A stretch of DNA of 64,000 nucleotides from Sedimentisphaerales bacterium (GTDB lineage Bacteria; Planctomycetota; Phycisphaerae; Sedimentisphaerales; Anaerobacaceae), in assembly GCA_016930645.1 (NCBI GenBank), contig JAFGGH010000098.1:1-64000 (forward strand), read 5' to 3'. Below are positions 9,803-19,003 of the stretch, one piece after another. How positions within the stretch are numbered: position 1 is the stretch's first letter; every line of letters begins with the position of its first letter. The notes under the pieces were generated by a model, which did no database searches, was not told where the DNA came from, and saw nothing but the letters and a program-made list of their open reading frames with translations. A program made the position numbers and the translations under genes.

Positions 9803-10796
9803 CATACTTCTTTTGTTACTGTTTTTTGTGTTTGTCCTGCTTGCCGGACTCTTTGCCGGGGCTGAGACAGGCGTTTATCAACTTAGCCGGTTACGGCTGA
9901 GACTGGGTGTCGAGCATAAGAAGTTTTCGTATGTGTTACTTAGCTCGGCACTGCACGATGGGGCAGGCTTGTTGATTTCGCTTCTTCTGGGGACGAATTT
10001 GTGTCATTATCTGGCGACAAGCTGTATGACTTATCTTGTCCTTGCCAATAAAGGAACTGAAGGCGGAGTGGCATTTATCGCGACATTGATAGCAACCCCG
10101 ATATTTTTTGTTTTTTCCGAGCTGATACCTAAAAACCTTTTTTACTACCGGGCCGACCAGATTACTCCAGCCGTGTCACCAGTAATATATCTTTTTGACA
10201 GGCTCACAAGAATAACGGGTCTTACATGGCTGTTAAAAGGGTTGAGTAAAATATCGTCAGGATTAAGATTGTCCCAGACGGCAATCAAAAGGACATCAGC
10301 TATAACAACAAGGATAGGTTTAGAGACGATACTGCGCCAGACAAGCGAAGAAGGCATATTGACCACTACGCAGGCGGAAATGATGAGGCGGCTGAGCCAT
10401 ATATCTTACCTGTCAATATCATCGTGTATGATAGGCCTGCCGCAGAGCCGCCTGGTTAATGTTAAATCTTCAAAAGCGGATTTACTAAAGATATGCGAGC
10501 AATACCCGTACACAAGATACCCTGTTTATGACGGCTGGGACAACAATATCATCGGTTATATCAATATCTACGAATGCCTGAGTCCCGGCATAGAGTTTTT
10601 TGGGCTTTATGATTTCCTGAAACCTATACACAAGCTGCCGGCCGATACCAGCGTTATGGACGCCATAGATTATATGCAGGAAAAAGGCGACAGAATTGTA
10701 TTAGTTACCACGACAGACCAAAAGGAAAAGCCTGTCGGGATTTTAACGATGAAGGATTTGGCAGAGGAACTTCTTGGTGAGCTTGCCGAATGGTAA
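9789..10796 (+). CDS. CNNM domain protein with CBS region, shorter paralogue
   Basis: LFAGAETGVYQLSRLRLRLG; overlaps the previous CDS by 14 bp. Confidence 0.88.
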   Translation: MTLTDILLLLLFFVFVLLAGLFAGAETGVYQLSRLRLRLGVEHKKFSYVLLSSALHDGAGLLISLLLGTNLCHYLATSCMTYLVLANKGTEGGVAFIATLIATPIFFVFSELIPKNLFYYRADQITPAVSPVIYLFDRLTRITGLTWLLKGLSKISSGLRLSQTAIKRTSAITTRIGLETILRQTSEEGILTTTQAEMMRRLSHISYLSISSCMIGLPQSRLVNVKSSKADLLKICEQYPYTRYPVYDGWDNNIIGYINIYECLSPGIEFFGLYDFLKPIHKLPADTSVMDAIDYMQEKGDRIVLVTTTDQKEKPVGILTMKDLAEELLGELAEW

Positions 10797-12351
10797 AAAA
10801 GACGGTTTGAGCGATAAGAAAAAATCGTTTCTGAGTATCGCAGCGATTGCGGTGGTTATTCTGCTGCTATCTTTATTTATTTTCGCAAACAGTATGACCA
10901 AACCGCTTGGGCATGATGAGCACATGTATTGCACGGCGGGGTATATGACGGCAAAAGGCGAGCTGATATACAGAGACTTCAGTTATGCCGCTCATTTACC
11001 CTTGCACCCGCTGCTGCTTGGCGGTATATACAAACTGAGCGGAACAAGCTATTATCTTTTAGGCGGGCGGCTTTTATCAGTTGTCTTTGAAATTGGTATC
11101 CTGATTTGTATAGCCGGCATTTATAAAACAGTGATAAAAAATTCTATTTTTTGCGCAACATTTTTCGGTATCACGACGCTGGTTTTATACTGCTTTAATC
11201 CTATAGTTTATTTTGCCGCCGGTTTTGCATGGAACCACAGTATGGTCTTGTTTTGCATCTTACTGTCTTTATGGCTGTTTTTGAGCATCGATTTTTCAAA
11301 GTTATGTGCCCTTCGTTTGCTTATTACAGGCGGCCTGTCAGGTGTGGCTGCATTTACCAGGTCAACAACTGTTTTTATTCTGCTGCTTTTTCTTGTCGGA
11401 GTTTTCGTGTTCGCAGACGGAGGTGTAAGAAAAAAAATAATTAACACTTCATGGTTTATCGCGGGTGCGGGAATTTCCTCTTTGTGGCCTTTGTCGGTAA
11501 TCGTGCGGGCACCGGAGGCCTTCTGGCTCAATACGGTGAAGATACCGTCTCTAAAGGTCGAGTTCCTTTATGAGACGGGATTGGCAAATAATAAGCTCGC
11601 TCTTACGGTATTAGCACTACTTAGTCCGCCCTACCTGGCAATAGTAATAACAGGGTTGGTTGTTACAGCAAGCTTTTTACTCCAAAGGAAAAAAACAGAC
11701 GGTGATATTAAAAGGAAATCTGTTTTTTGCCTTGCTCTTACCGCCGTAATGTTTTTTATAGTGTTCATCCCCCCTACTATGTGGCTGCAGTATTGGTCGA
11801 TGCCGGTTGCCTTTATCCTTATAATTCCGGTTTATCCTTTATATATTTTAAGGGAGAGGATGATTAAGGAAGGACGGTCGGGCATATTGTTTCGCGCGGC
11901 ATTTTATTTTTTAATAGTCTGCGTTCTGCTTAGTTTTGTATACGGGCCGATAAGAGAATTTAAAAAAGTGTACACTGTTTTCGACAAATCCCGCTGGGCC
12001 GCATTGGAGATTCATAACATCTCTAAAGACATAGTGAAAAAGGCCGGCGGTAAACCTATATTAACGCTAAGCCCTCTATACGCTATCGAAGGAGGCGGTG
12101 AAATATATCCGCAGTTCAGCGCCGGGCCTTTCATTTACAGGGTCGCCGACAGGCTCAGCGATAAAGAAAAAGAAATAATGAATGCGGTCGGCTTTAGTGA
12201 TATCGAGGGACTGATTGAACGTCAAAGACCTGATGTCATAATTCTTGGGACAGAACCAAAGGAACTGGAAGAGCCGATTCTCAAGTGCCTTAAGGACCAA
12301 TGGCAGGTAAAGGGCTACGGCGCCAACGGCCCTGTAGCCTACTTTAGGTAA
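10774..12351 (+). CDS. Multi-TM glycosyltransferase-like protein (ArnT/PMT type)
   Basis: KPLGHDEHMYCTAGYMTAKGELIYRDF and many TM segments; start uncertain. Confidence 0.7.
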   Translation: MVSLPNGKKDGLSDKKKSFLSIAAIAVVILLLSLFIFANSMTKPLGHDEHMYCTAGYMTAKGELIYRDFSYAAHLPLHPLLLGGIYKLSGTSYYLLGGRLLSVVFEIGILICIAGIYKTVIKNSIFCATFFGITTLVLYCFNPIVYFAAGFAWNHSMVLFCILLSLWLFLSIDFSKLCALRLLITGGLSGVAAFTRSTTVFILLLFLVGVFVFADGGVRKKIINTSWFIAGAGISSLWPLSVIVRAPEAFWLNTVKIPSLKVEFLYETGLANNKLALTVLALLSPPYLAIVITGLVVTASFLLQRKKTDGDIKRKSVFCLALTAVMFFIVFIPPTMWLQYWSMPVAFILIIPVYPLYILRERMIKEGRSGILFRAAFYFLIVCVLLSFVYGPIREFKKVYTVFDKSRWAALEIHNISKDIVKKAGGKPILTLSPLYAIEGGGEIYPQFSAGPFIYRVADRLSDKEKEIMNAVGFSDIEGLIERQRPDVIILGTEPKELEEPILKCLKDQWQVKGYGANGPVAYFR

Positions 12352-12375
12352 ACAGTATCAACGACGAAAAGTCGT

Positions 12376-12648
12376 TTAGCTTTCGGCTTTTCTTTCGTTG
12401 ATTTTTTCTTTGATGAATTTGCCTGCCTGGCAGCTAATGTCCTTAAAGAAATCGACACACCTGTGAAGCGACACATTGCAGCTTTGGGCAAATTCGTTGC
12501 TTTTGAGCGCCGAGAAGGACCAGCTTGTTTGTGTTTCTGTGCTTAAGGTGTCATTATCGGGGGCGGGGGCAAGGGTGTAAATCGCCGTCGCAAAACCGGC
12601 AAAATAAACAATCAGCAGCAGAATAAATTTACTTCTAAATCCGCGCAT
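12376..12648 (-). CDS. Hypothetical membrane protein
   Basis: N-terminal TM, Cys-containing short ORF. Confidence 0.5.
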   Translation of the reverse strand: MRGFRSKFILLLIVYFAGFATAIYTLAPAPDNDTLSTETQTSWSFSALKSNEFAQSCNVSLHRCVDFFKDISCQAGKFIKEKINERKAES

Positions 12649-12741
12649 AATTTCATCACCCTAAAAAAGTATGGTTTTCCTCTGTAAGGGCCTCTGTAAG
12701 TATCCACTAAAAATATAATAAATAATACCCGGGCGGCAAAT

Positions 12742-13866
12742 TTATTTATCAATTTTATCCAGGGCGTCCTTAAGCTCGGCTGCGACGATACCTACATCTT
12801 CGGCCGTAAGGTTGTTGTAGAAAGGTAGTGCTATTGTCCTGTGGCTGACGTGCTCGGTTATCGGAAAGTCCCCTTCTGAAAAGCCGAACTGCTCAACCAT
12901 AAAAGGCTGAAGGTGGGCCGGAGTGAAATAATTGCCGACCTGCACCCCCCCTACCCGCATCGATTCGAGTATCTCATTTCTGTCCTCGATTGTGTATCCG
13001 TCGGTAAGTCTGATAACGAATACGAACCAGTTAATATCACAGCCTGGCGGTTCTTTGGGAAGGATAATCCTGTCTTCATCGGCGAGAGCTTCCTGATATA
13101 AAGCGGCAGATGCTTTGCGCTTGGATTTGATTTCCTCGATGCGGCTAAGCTGAACGATGCCGATCGCACAGTTGATATCGCTCAGGCGGTAGTTATATCC
13201 GAGCATCTCGTGACCGAGCCAGCCGCTGTGTTTGCCCCTGCCCTGGTTACGAAGCGCGCAGCAATGGTCAGCAAGAGCATCATCATTGGTCAGAATTATG
13301 CCGCCTTCGCCGGTGGTAATCTGCTTGTTGGGGTAGAATGCGAATGTGCTCATTTTGCCGAAGGTACCTGCCATTTTGCCGTTGAGAGCCGAGCCTAAGG
13401 CCTCACAGCTATCTTCCAAAACAGAAATGTTATACTCATCGGCGATTTCACAAATCCTGTCAAAGCCAGCGGGACTGCCGAAGGCCTCGACGGGGATAAT
13501 AGCTTTAGTCTTATTGGTAATCGCCGCTTCGATTTTTTCAGGATTTATGTTGAGTATGTCAGGGTCAATATCTACAAAGACCGGCTTTGCCCCGACCATC
13601 ATCACCGAGTTGCTTGTAGCAATAAATGTAAATGGTGTTGTTATAACTTCATCTCCGGCACCGATTCCCATAGCCTGTAAGCAAAGATAAAGGGCGCTGG
13701 TGCCACTATTAACCGCGACCGCCCTTTTGATGCCGATATAGTCGGCAAAGGCCTGCTCGAATTCGCCTAATTTAGGCCCAAGCGACAGATTTGGTGTTTT
13801 CAGAACCTCTATCACCGCCTCAATTTCGGCGTCTGTTATATCAGGCCTGGATAAATGTACACGCAT
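12742..13866 (-). CDS. DegT/DnrJ/EryC1/StrS family aminotransferase
   Basis: AVAVNSGTSALYLCLQAMGIGAGDEVITTPFTFIAT, EDSCEALGS, FYPNKQITTGEGG; start set at MRVHLSRP (13866). Confidence 0.94.
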   Translation of the reverse strand: MRVHLSRPDITDAEIEAVIEVLKTPNLSLGPKLGEFEQAFADYIGIKRAVAVNSGTSALYLCLQAMGIGAGDEVITTPFTFIATSNSVMMVGAKPVFVDIDPDILNINPEKIEAAITNKTKAIIPVEAFGSPAGFDRICEIADEYNISVLEDSCEALGSALNGKMAGTFGKMSTFAFYPNKQITTGEGGIILTNDDALADHCCALRNQGRGKHSGWLGHEMLGYNYRLSDINCAIGIVQLSRIEEIKSKRKASAALYQEALADEDRIILPKEPPGCDINWFVFVIRLTDGYTIEDRNEILESMRVGGVQVGNYFTPAHLQPFMVEQFGFSEGDFPITEHVSHRTIALPFYNNLTAEDVGIVAAELKDALDKIDK

Positions 13867-13885
13867 CACGTTCTCCATCAAAACT

Positions 13886-13982
13886 GGTTAATTGGTTCCC
13901 GCCTTCGCCAGCCTACTTCGCCGAAGTGGCTACGAAGGCTGAAAGGCTCCAGCGGGTAAAAATTGGTTAATTGGTTAATTTA
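13886..13982. repeat. GGTTAATT-type repeats interrupted by a palindromic insert
   Basis: GGTTAATTGGTT at 13886-13897 and ATTGGTTAATTGGTTAATTT around 13962-13981, bracketing nested palindrome GCCTTCG..AGCC..ACTTCGCCGAAGT.GGCT..CGAAGGC. Confidence 0.75.
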
Positions 13983-14118
13983 TAAGATTCAGGCGAAAAC
14001 CCGATTTACTGTTTAACCAAGTATCCAAAGCAGGGATTTTAACGTTTTCCCAGGCCAAAGAAAAGAAATTTTATTATTGCCTTGGAGAATACAAAGAGGA
14101 TTAACACACTTTGCTTAC

Positions 14119-17100
14119 TCAGAAGTGCAGAATTTCATTGCTCCCTATCGATTTAATTCTATTGATCGCTGCATTAATCTCCTGCATTAATTCATGTGGT
14201 TCTATGCTCTCCGACATACGAACATACTCCAGCACAGAGTGAAGTTCCTGTATAGTATGCTGGTAGTCGAATATGTCTGTTCTGGATTTGGCCTTTTCAA
14301 ATAATTCTTTGCGTATATAGTTATAGGCTTTCTTGGGCAGAAGTTTACTTTCGCGTTCCGGCAGGTTAAAACACCCTGAACTACCATACCTTTCGTAAAA
14401 GTCTTCTACTGTCGGGAGTGCTGCACAAGAAAAAGCTCTCTCACGAATCTTTTGACTGCTCATCAGGTTGTTTATTAAATCAACGGCAAGGTCTTCATTT
14501 TCGGTCCCTTTCAGAATTCCAAGGTACCATTCACCCCAACAGGAAAAATGTTCTGGTTTGCAATTTTGTTCGATGTACCACGACAAAGATACGGGTATTG
14601 GCATGATATCAAGTTCGACATCATGACCAGGATTCCACACAAAATCCTGGCGGGCTCCTTCAACAGACCTTTTGAACGTCAGTATGTCTGTAAAAGTTGA
14701 ATACCAATGCCGGGCAAAAAGCCAATCGGATTCTGTCCCCGATTTATTTTTTTGTGGCGAAGCTGATGGGTATCTTTCGGCAAAAACCTCAGGCTCTAGG
14801 GAACAGTCTCGTGGAATTATTTCATTATTAAACATCAAATAGAGCAGATAATACGCTCGAAACAACTGCTCCAGCATCTCTTCTTTATTTTCTACCTCAT
14901 AATCCTGAAGAACTTTAAAGTTTTTGCCGCCACAGCTCCAGATAAACTCCAGCAGTGTGGCTGTAAATGTGTCAAATGTCTGGGTCTCAATAAGAAATTT
15001 ATATTCCCTTTTCAATTTCTCTTCTGCAATTTCACATAAGGCAATAACTTCCTCCCATGTCTGAGGCACATAACTTTTTTCTTTAAAACTACCGAATAAT
15101 TTTTCTATTGCCAGTGTAATATTTTTTTCTGGGATTTTCTTATTCTGCAATATAGTTTCTTCAATTTTACCCTCGATTTCTGAATGTTTTTTCCGGACTT
15201 TCTCTAAAAATTCATTTTTTTCAACCTTCTCTCTCAATGTATCCAATAAGTCTTTTCTATAAACTACAAAACTAATATTAGCATTATAAGGAACCGCAAA
15301 TACCTTATCTACTGCCCTGGAGCGATAAGGCCGGTGGTAAGGCCGATGAATAGGTCTGGTATCTTTTTGTTCTTTCGGGTCAAGTTCGGAAATTATCTTT
15401 GATTTTCTCTCGCCAAATAACCGCAGGTTCTCATCCTTAATAAGATGCAGCAATCCGCACTGCTCCTTCTCCTTATTCATATGCTTATAGGCCGATTTTA
15501 TTTTGTCTTTAAGCTGATTAATGCAGTCGTTTCTTCTCGATTGGCAAGCATCACACTTACAAAGAATGTTGTCGCTTACTATTTTATCTACGATTATATT
15601 TACACGCTCGTTAAGAATCTTTTCATTTTTGAGTGATTTTTTACTTAGGTTAAGTTCATTAATGTATTCAACGTATTCCCTGTGCGTTCTACCAACTATC
15701 TGCCAAAATCGTGCACGAACTTTTTCTTCATCTGTTTTTTTGCATGGCAGCATTGGCTTTTCGCTTAAATAGTTTATCAGGTCTATCCTTTGCCACAATT
15801 CGACATGCCAGTTCACCCAGTATGTGTCGAAGCTTGACAGATACATATCTGTTTGCTCCGGGATATGAAGAAACCTTCTTAGGCTCGTGAATACACTTTG
15901 CTGGCCGCTCCGGTCGAAAATCCGGAAATCAAGCGCTGGATATGAGTACATTTGTGATACGTCCCGCATAATAAAGGCTTCCCATTCGGTCCTTTGTGCC
16001 GCGTTTTCGGCATACAACATAATTTGCCCGTCTCCGGGATAGGTTTCGTGGAACTTTAATCCCTTTTTTTTGAGGATTTCATACGAACATCGTCGTGCCT
16101 GATTTGGCCCGTGTCTCGACTTAAGCACACGGCAGAAATATCTTTCTTCGAGTCTCTTACGACTGCCAAGGAACTCGCGTTCTTTGTATCGCTCAGGAAT
16201 ACCCATTCTGCGTTGTGACATTGCCGCCTCGTCGATTACAGGTTCTTTGGTTAACTGGATGTCTATGTCACAAAAGTAGCTCTCCGATGCTATACTTGCC
16301 GACTTGGGATTTAATAGGTCATGCTCCGCAATAAACATAGTAACCGCATCTTTGTAATAATCCTGCGATGTATCACAAATGATATTTAAGGCCTCACGAA
16401 TATCTTTAGATGGGTACTTTCCGAGAAGAGCCTTCAACACAATGTCAGCGAAAATATTAAGGGAATCTATAACAATTAAAGTTTTCTTGCCTTCTGAAGT
16501 TTTCTTATCTTCTTCTTTTTTTGTATTATTGGAGTTAAATAATTTGGCCAATGCACATAGTATTTTTTCCTTAATGAGATTAGTAAAATCGTTAAGGATA
16601 GCAGTAATCTTTGAAGTTCGGCTAAGTTTTTTCCTTTTTTCCTTTTTTATAATGTTAGCGATAAATCTGGCCAGTATTTTTTTCTTAAATCTCCGTGTTT
16701 TCAGAAGCTCTGGAACAAAGAGCCCATAGATAAAGATAGAAATCGTAACAGCTACCGCAATAACGATGCCAGCTATCAGACCAACCAACGTGATAAAGAT
16801 GCCAGCTATTATAAGCTCTATTATAATCTTCTTAAAAAGAGTTTTTTGTAATTCCCTTTCGACATCCTCTCGCTTGATTTTGAAGAAGTGAGGTAAATCT
16901 GGTATATCTGGTATATATTTAGATACTTCTCCATACGATTTTTTGAAATGCTCTATTACTTCATCCGGGTCTTTCTCCAATGAGATGAAGACTGCCTCCT
17001 GTTTTTTATCATCAGGCTTGCCCTTACTCGCAATTTCCAAAAAATTGTTAATAATTTGCAAAGCCAGTGTAGTTTTCCCTGATCCTGGCGCACCGCGTAA

Positions 17101-17205
17101 TAAAACGGTGCTTTTTGCAGGCATTCCACCACCAAGCATTTTGTCTAAAGCGTCAATTCCAGTTTTGATAGTAGCTTCATTCTTACTCTGGCTTTTAGTT
17201 CCCAT
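14119..17205 (-). CDS. KaiC/RadA-like P-loop ATPase with inserted TM hairpin, fused to a solute-binding-protein-like C-terminal region
   Basis: TGIDALDKMLGGGMPAKSTVLLRGAPGSGKTTLALQI (Walker A), KTLIVIDSLNIF (Walker B), KIIIELIIAGIFITLVGLIAGIVIAVAVTISIFIYGLFV (TM), CKCDACQSRRNDC, VFAVPYNANISFVVYRKDLLDTL, YVPQTWEEVIALCEIAEE, WGEWYLGILKGTENEDLAVDLINNLMSSQKIRERAFSCAALPTVEDFYE. Confidence 0.75.
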   Translation of the reverse strand: MGTKSQSKNEATIKTGIDALDKMLGGGMPAKSTVLLRGAPGSGKTTLALQIINNFLEIASKGKPDDKKQEAVFISLEKDPDEVIEHFKKSYGEVSKYIPDIPDLPHFFKIKREDVERELQKTLFKKIIIELIIAGIFITLVGLIAGIVIAVAVTISIFIYGLFVPELLKTRRFKKKILARFIANIIKKEKRKKLSRTSKITAILNDFTNLIKEKILCALAKLFNSNNTKKEEDKKTSEGKKTLIVIDSLNIFADIVLKALLGKYPSKDIREALNIICDTSQDYYKDAVTMFIAEHDLLNPKSASIASESYFCDIDIQLTKEPVIDEAAMSQRRMGIPERYKEREFLGSRKRLEERYFCRVLKSRHGPNQARRCSYEILKKKGLKFHETYPGDGQIMLYAENAAQRTEWEAFIMRDVSQMYSYPALDFRIFDRSGQQSVFTSLRRFLHIPEQTDMYLSSFDTYWVNWHVELWQRIDLINYLSEKPMLPCKKTDEEKVRARFWQIVGRTHREYVEYINELNLSKKSLKNEKILNERVNIIVDKIVSDNILCKCDACQSRRNDCINQLKDKIKSAYKHMNKEKEQCGLLHLIKDENLRLFGERKSKIISELDPKEQKDTRPIHRPYHRPYRSRAVDKVFAVPYNANISFVVYRKDLLDTLREKVEKNEFLEKVRKKHSEIEGKIEETILQNKKIPEKNITLAIEKLFGSFKEKSYVPQTWEEVIALCEIAEEKLKREYKFLIETQTFDTFTATLLEFIWSCGGKNFKVLQDYEVENKEEMLEQLFRAYYLLYLMFNNEIIPRDCSLEPEVFAERYPSASPQKNKSGTESDWLFARHWYSTFTDILTFKRSVEGARQDFVWNPGHDVELDIMPIPVSLSWYIEQNCKPEHFSCWGEWYLGILKGTENEDLAVDLINNLMSSQKIRERAFSCAALPTVEDFYERYGSSGCFNLPERESKLLPKKAYNYIRKELFEKAKSRTDIFDYQHTIQELHSVLEYVRMSESIEPHELMQEINAAINRIKSIGSNEILHF

Positions 17206-17519
17206 TTTGAACCTCGCTTCATAAGATTAATTTCCTGTTACTATTAAAATGATTGGTATCATATGTTTATAGCTTAAAAATCCCCTGTTCTCAAGGAAAT
17301 TAATCAAAGTCTAAAAGCTCCCAACAAGTGCGGGATATTCCGGTTATTCCGAATAAAGGGGATTTAAGGCCAACCGCTTTGCTTACCGGACGTATGTATA
17401 AATAAAGGCTAAAGGGTCTGAAAGTAAGAATTGTTAGTTAACAAGCTGCCAAATCCTGTCGAAAAAGGCTATGCGGGTTGTTTGGAGGATTTTGAAAGAG
17501 GCCAGGGATTAGGCAGCTA

Positions 17520-18113
17520 ATGAGGTATATGAAAATGGCTAAAGGAAAAAACATTCTGACTACCGGTGACGTCGCGAAAATCTGCAACGTCGCCCCGCGA
17601 ACCGTCAGCAAATGGTTCGACAGCGGTCAGCTTAAAGGATACAGGATACCGGGCAGCAGAGACAGGCGGATTCCGATGAATGAGCTGGTTCGGTTTATGA
17701 GACAGCATGGAATGCCTACCGATGGGCTTGGAGTCGGGACTACACGTGTTCTGATAGTGGATTGCGACAGGGAACGGGCAGCGAACTTATCCGAGATTCT
17801 TCGGGAAAAAGGCGAATACGAGGTTGAAGAAGTCCATACGACTTTCGAGACCGGTCTTGTGTCCCAGAAATTCGCGCCGCATGTTATGCTTATCAGTCTG
17901 CTTAACGGTGACATTGACGCCGATGAGATATGTAAGAAAATCAGTGACGATGAGGAGCTTCAGACCATAAGGATAATTGCTATGGCTGAGCACCTCAGCG
18001 AGTCCGAGCAAAACGCCCTGCTGCAAAAGGGCTTTGACGGTTATGTTACAAACGGTGCCTCACCGGAAGAAATCATACATAAAATCGAGCAGACGATAGC
18101 TATCATTTATTAA
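17520..18113 (+). CDS. Excisionase-type HTH protein with degenerate receiver domain
   Basis: LTTGDVAKICNVAPRTVSKWFDSGQLKGYRIPGSRDRRIPMNELVRFM, then VLIVDCDRERAANLSEIL...HVMLISLLNGDIDA. Confidence 0.88.
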   Translation: MRYMKMAKGKNILTTGDVAKICNVAPRTVSKWFDSGQLKGYRIPGSRDRRIPMNELVRFMRQHGMPTDGLGVGTTRVLIVDCDRERAANLSEILREKGEYEVEEVHTTFETGLVSQKFAPHVMLISLLNGDIDADEICKKISDDEELQTIRIIAMAEHLSESEQNALLQKGFDGYVTNGASPEEIIHKIEQTIAIIY

Positions 18114-18262
18114 ATAACGCTTAGCGGTAAATCATTACGCCCATGCCAAGGTTTGGCCTCTGGCTTGACTGGATATAAAAAAATTAACGGTGCTTTTGTG
18201 GTTATGCTTTTTATTGCTTTGATATTATACTTTGTATAAAGGCTGAGTACAGGGTCGAGAAT

Positions 18263-18604
18263 ATGCTTGATATTATATCTGACCAATGCGTATCTGTCGC
18301 TTTTCCAGGAAATACATCGATTGCCAAAGTGCTCCAAAGCGTCAGGGAAATTGTCACCAAAGAGCCGCAATACAGTGTCATAGTTGATCTCTCCAAAGTC
18401 ACCATCTTGTCGTCTCGGAATCTTTCCGAACTAATGATGTTGCGTAATACACTGGACCAAAACGGACAGAGATTGATATTGTGTAATGTACCATTTCAAA
18501 TCAAGTGTGAATTCCGAGTAGCCGGCCTGCATAAGGTCTTCGAGTTTTCCCAGGACAAATACAGCGCCATGAATGCCCTGCAGATTAAGAATCTACCCGA
18601 ATAA
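18263..18604 (+). CDS. STAS domain protein (anti-anti-sigma-like)
   Basis: YSVIVDLSKVTILSSRNLSELMMLRNTLDQNGQRLILCNVPFQIKCEFRVAGLHKVFEF. Confidence 0.85.
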   Translation: MLDIISDQCVSVAFPGNTSIAKVLQSVREIVTKEPQYSVIVDLSKVTILSSRNLSELMMLRNTLDQNGQRLILCNVPFQIKCEFRVAGLHKVFEFSQDKYSAMNALQIKNLPE

Positions 18605-18730
18605 CCGTTGGATAAGCCCCCCTGTATCTGAACCTATAGTCGCCCTCACGTCGCCATAAACTCATAAAGCGATGTTTGTTTAATCTGCTTGCAATATCCG
18701 CTCGGTACGGATAAATTGTTCACCAGATAA

Positions 18731-18804
18731 GCGCCCGTAGCTCAGCAGGATAGAGCATCGGTTTCCTAAACCGGAGGTCACAGGTTCGAATCCTGTCGGG
18801 CGTA
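18731..18804 (+). tRNA. tRNA-Arg (anticodon CCT)
   Basis: GCGCCCG...CGGGCGT acceptor stem, anticodon loop TTCCTAA, T-arm CAGGTTCGAATCCTG. Confidence 0.95.
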
Positions 18805-18985
18805 GTTCGAGAGGATTCGAACCTTAAAAAGGTCTGGGAAAAAAATTTTCCCAGGTCGTCGGGGTGACAGGAGCGAAGCGACGCCAGAGGGGCAGAGCCC
18901 CTATGGAAATCCGCAGCAGCGGATTTAGGTTCAAGGCCGCAGGCCAGAATCCTGTCGGGCGTAGTCTTAGAGGATTCAAATCCTA
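18782..18985. repeat. Palindrome-rich cassette fused to the tRNA-Arg 3' end
   Basis: AGGTTCGAATCCT (18782-18794) inverted as AGGATTCGAACCT (18812-18824); GAATCCTGTCGGGCGTAGT direct repeat at 18788-18806 and 18947-18965; CTGGGAAAA-AAA-TTTTCCCAG; AGGGGC-AGA-GCCCCT; AAATCCGC-AGCA-GCGGATTT. Confidence 0.85.
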
Positions 18986-19003
18986 AAATGGAATTTTATC
19001 ATA

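Noticed and set aside
18731-18990. Integrated phage or ICE at tRNA-Arg
   Set aside because: The direct repeats are only about 160 bp apart and no integrase, relaxase or phage gene is visible; kept only as a mini-element/scar hypothesis.
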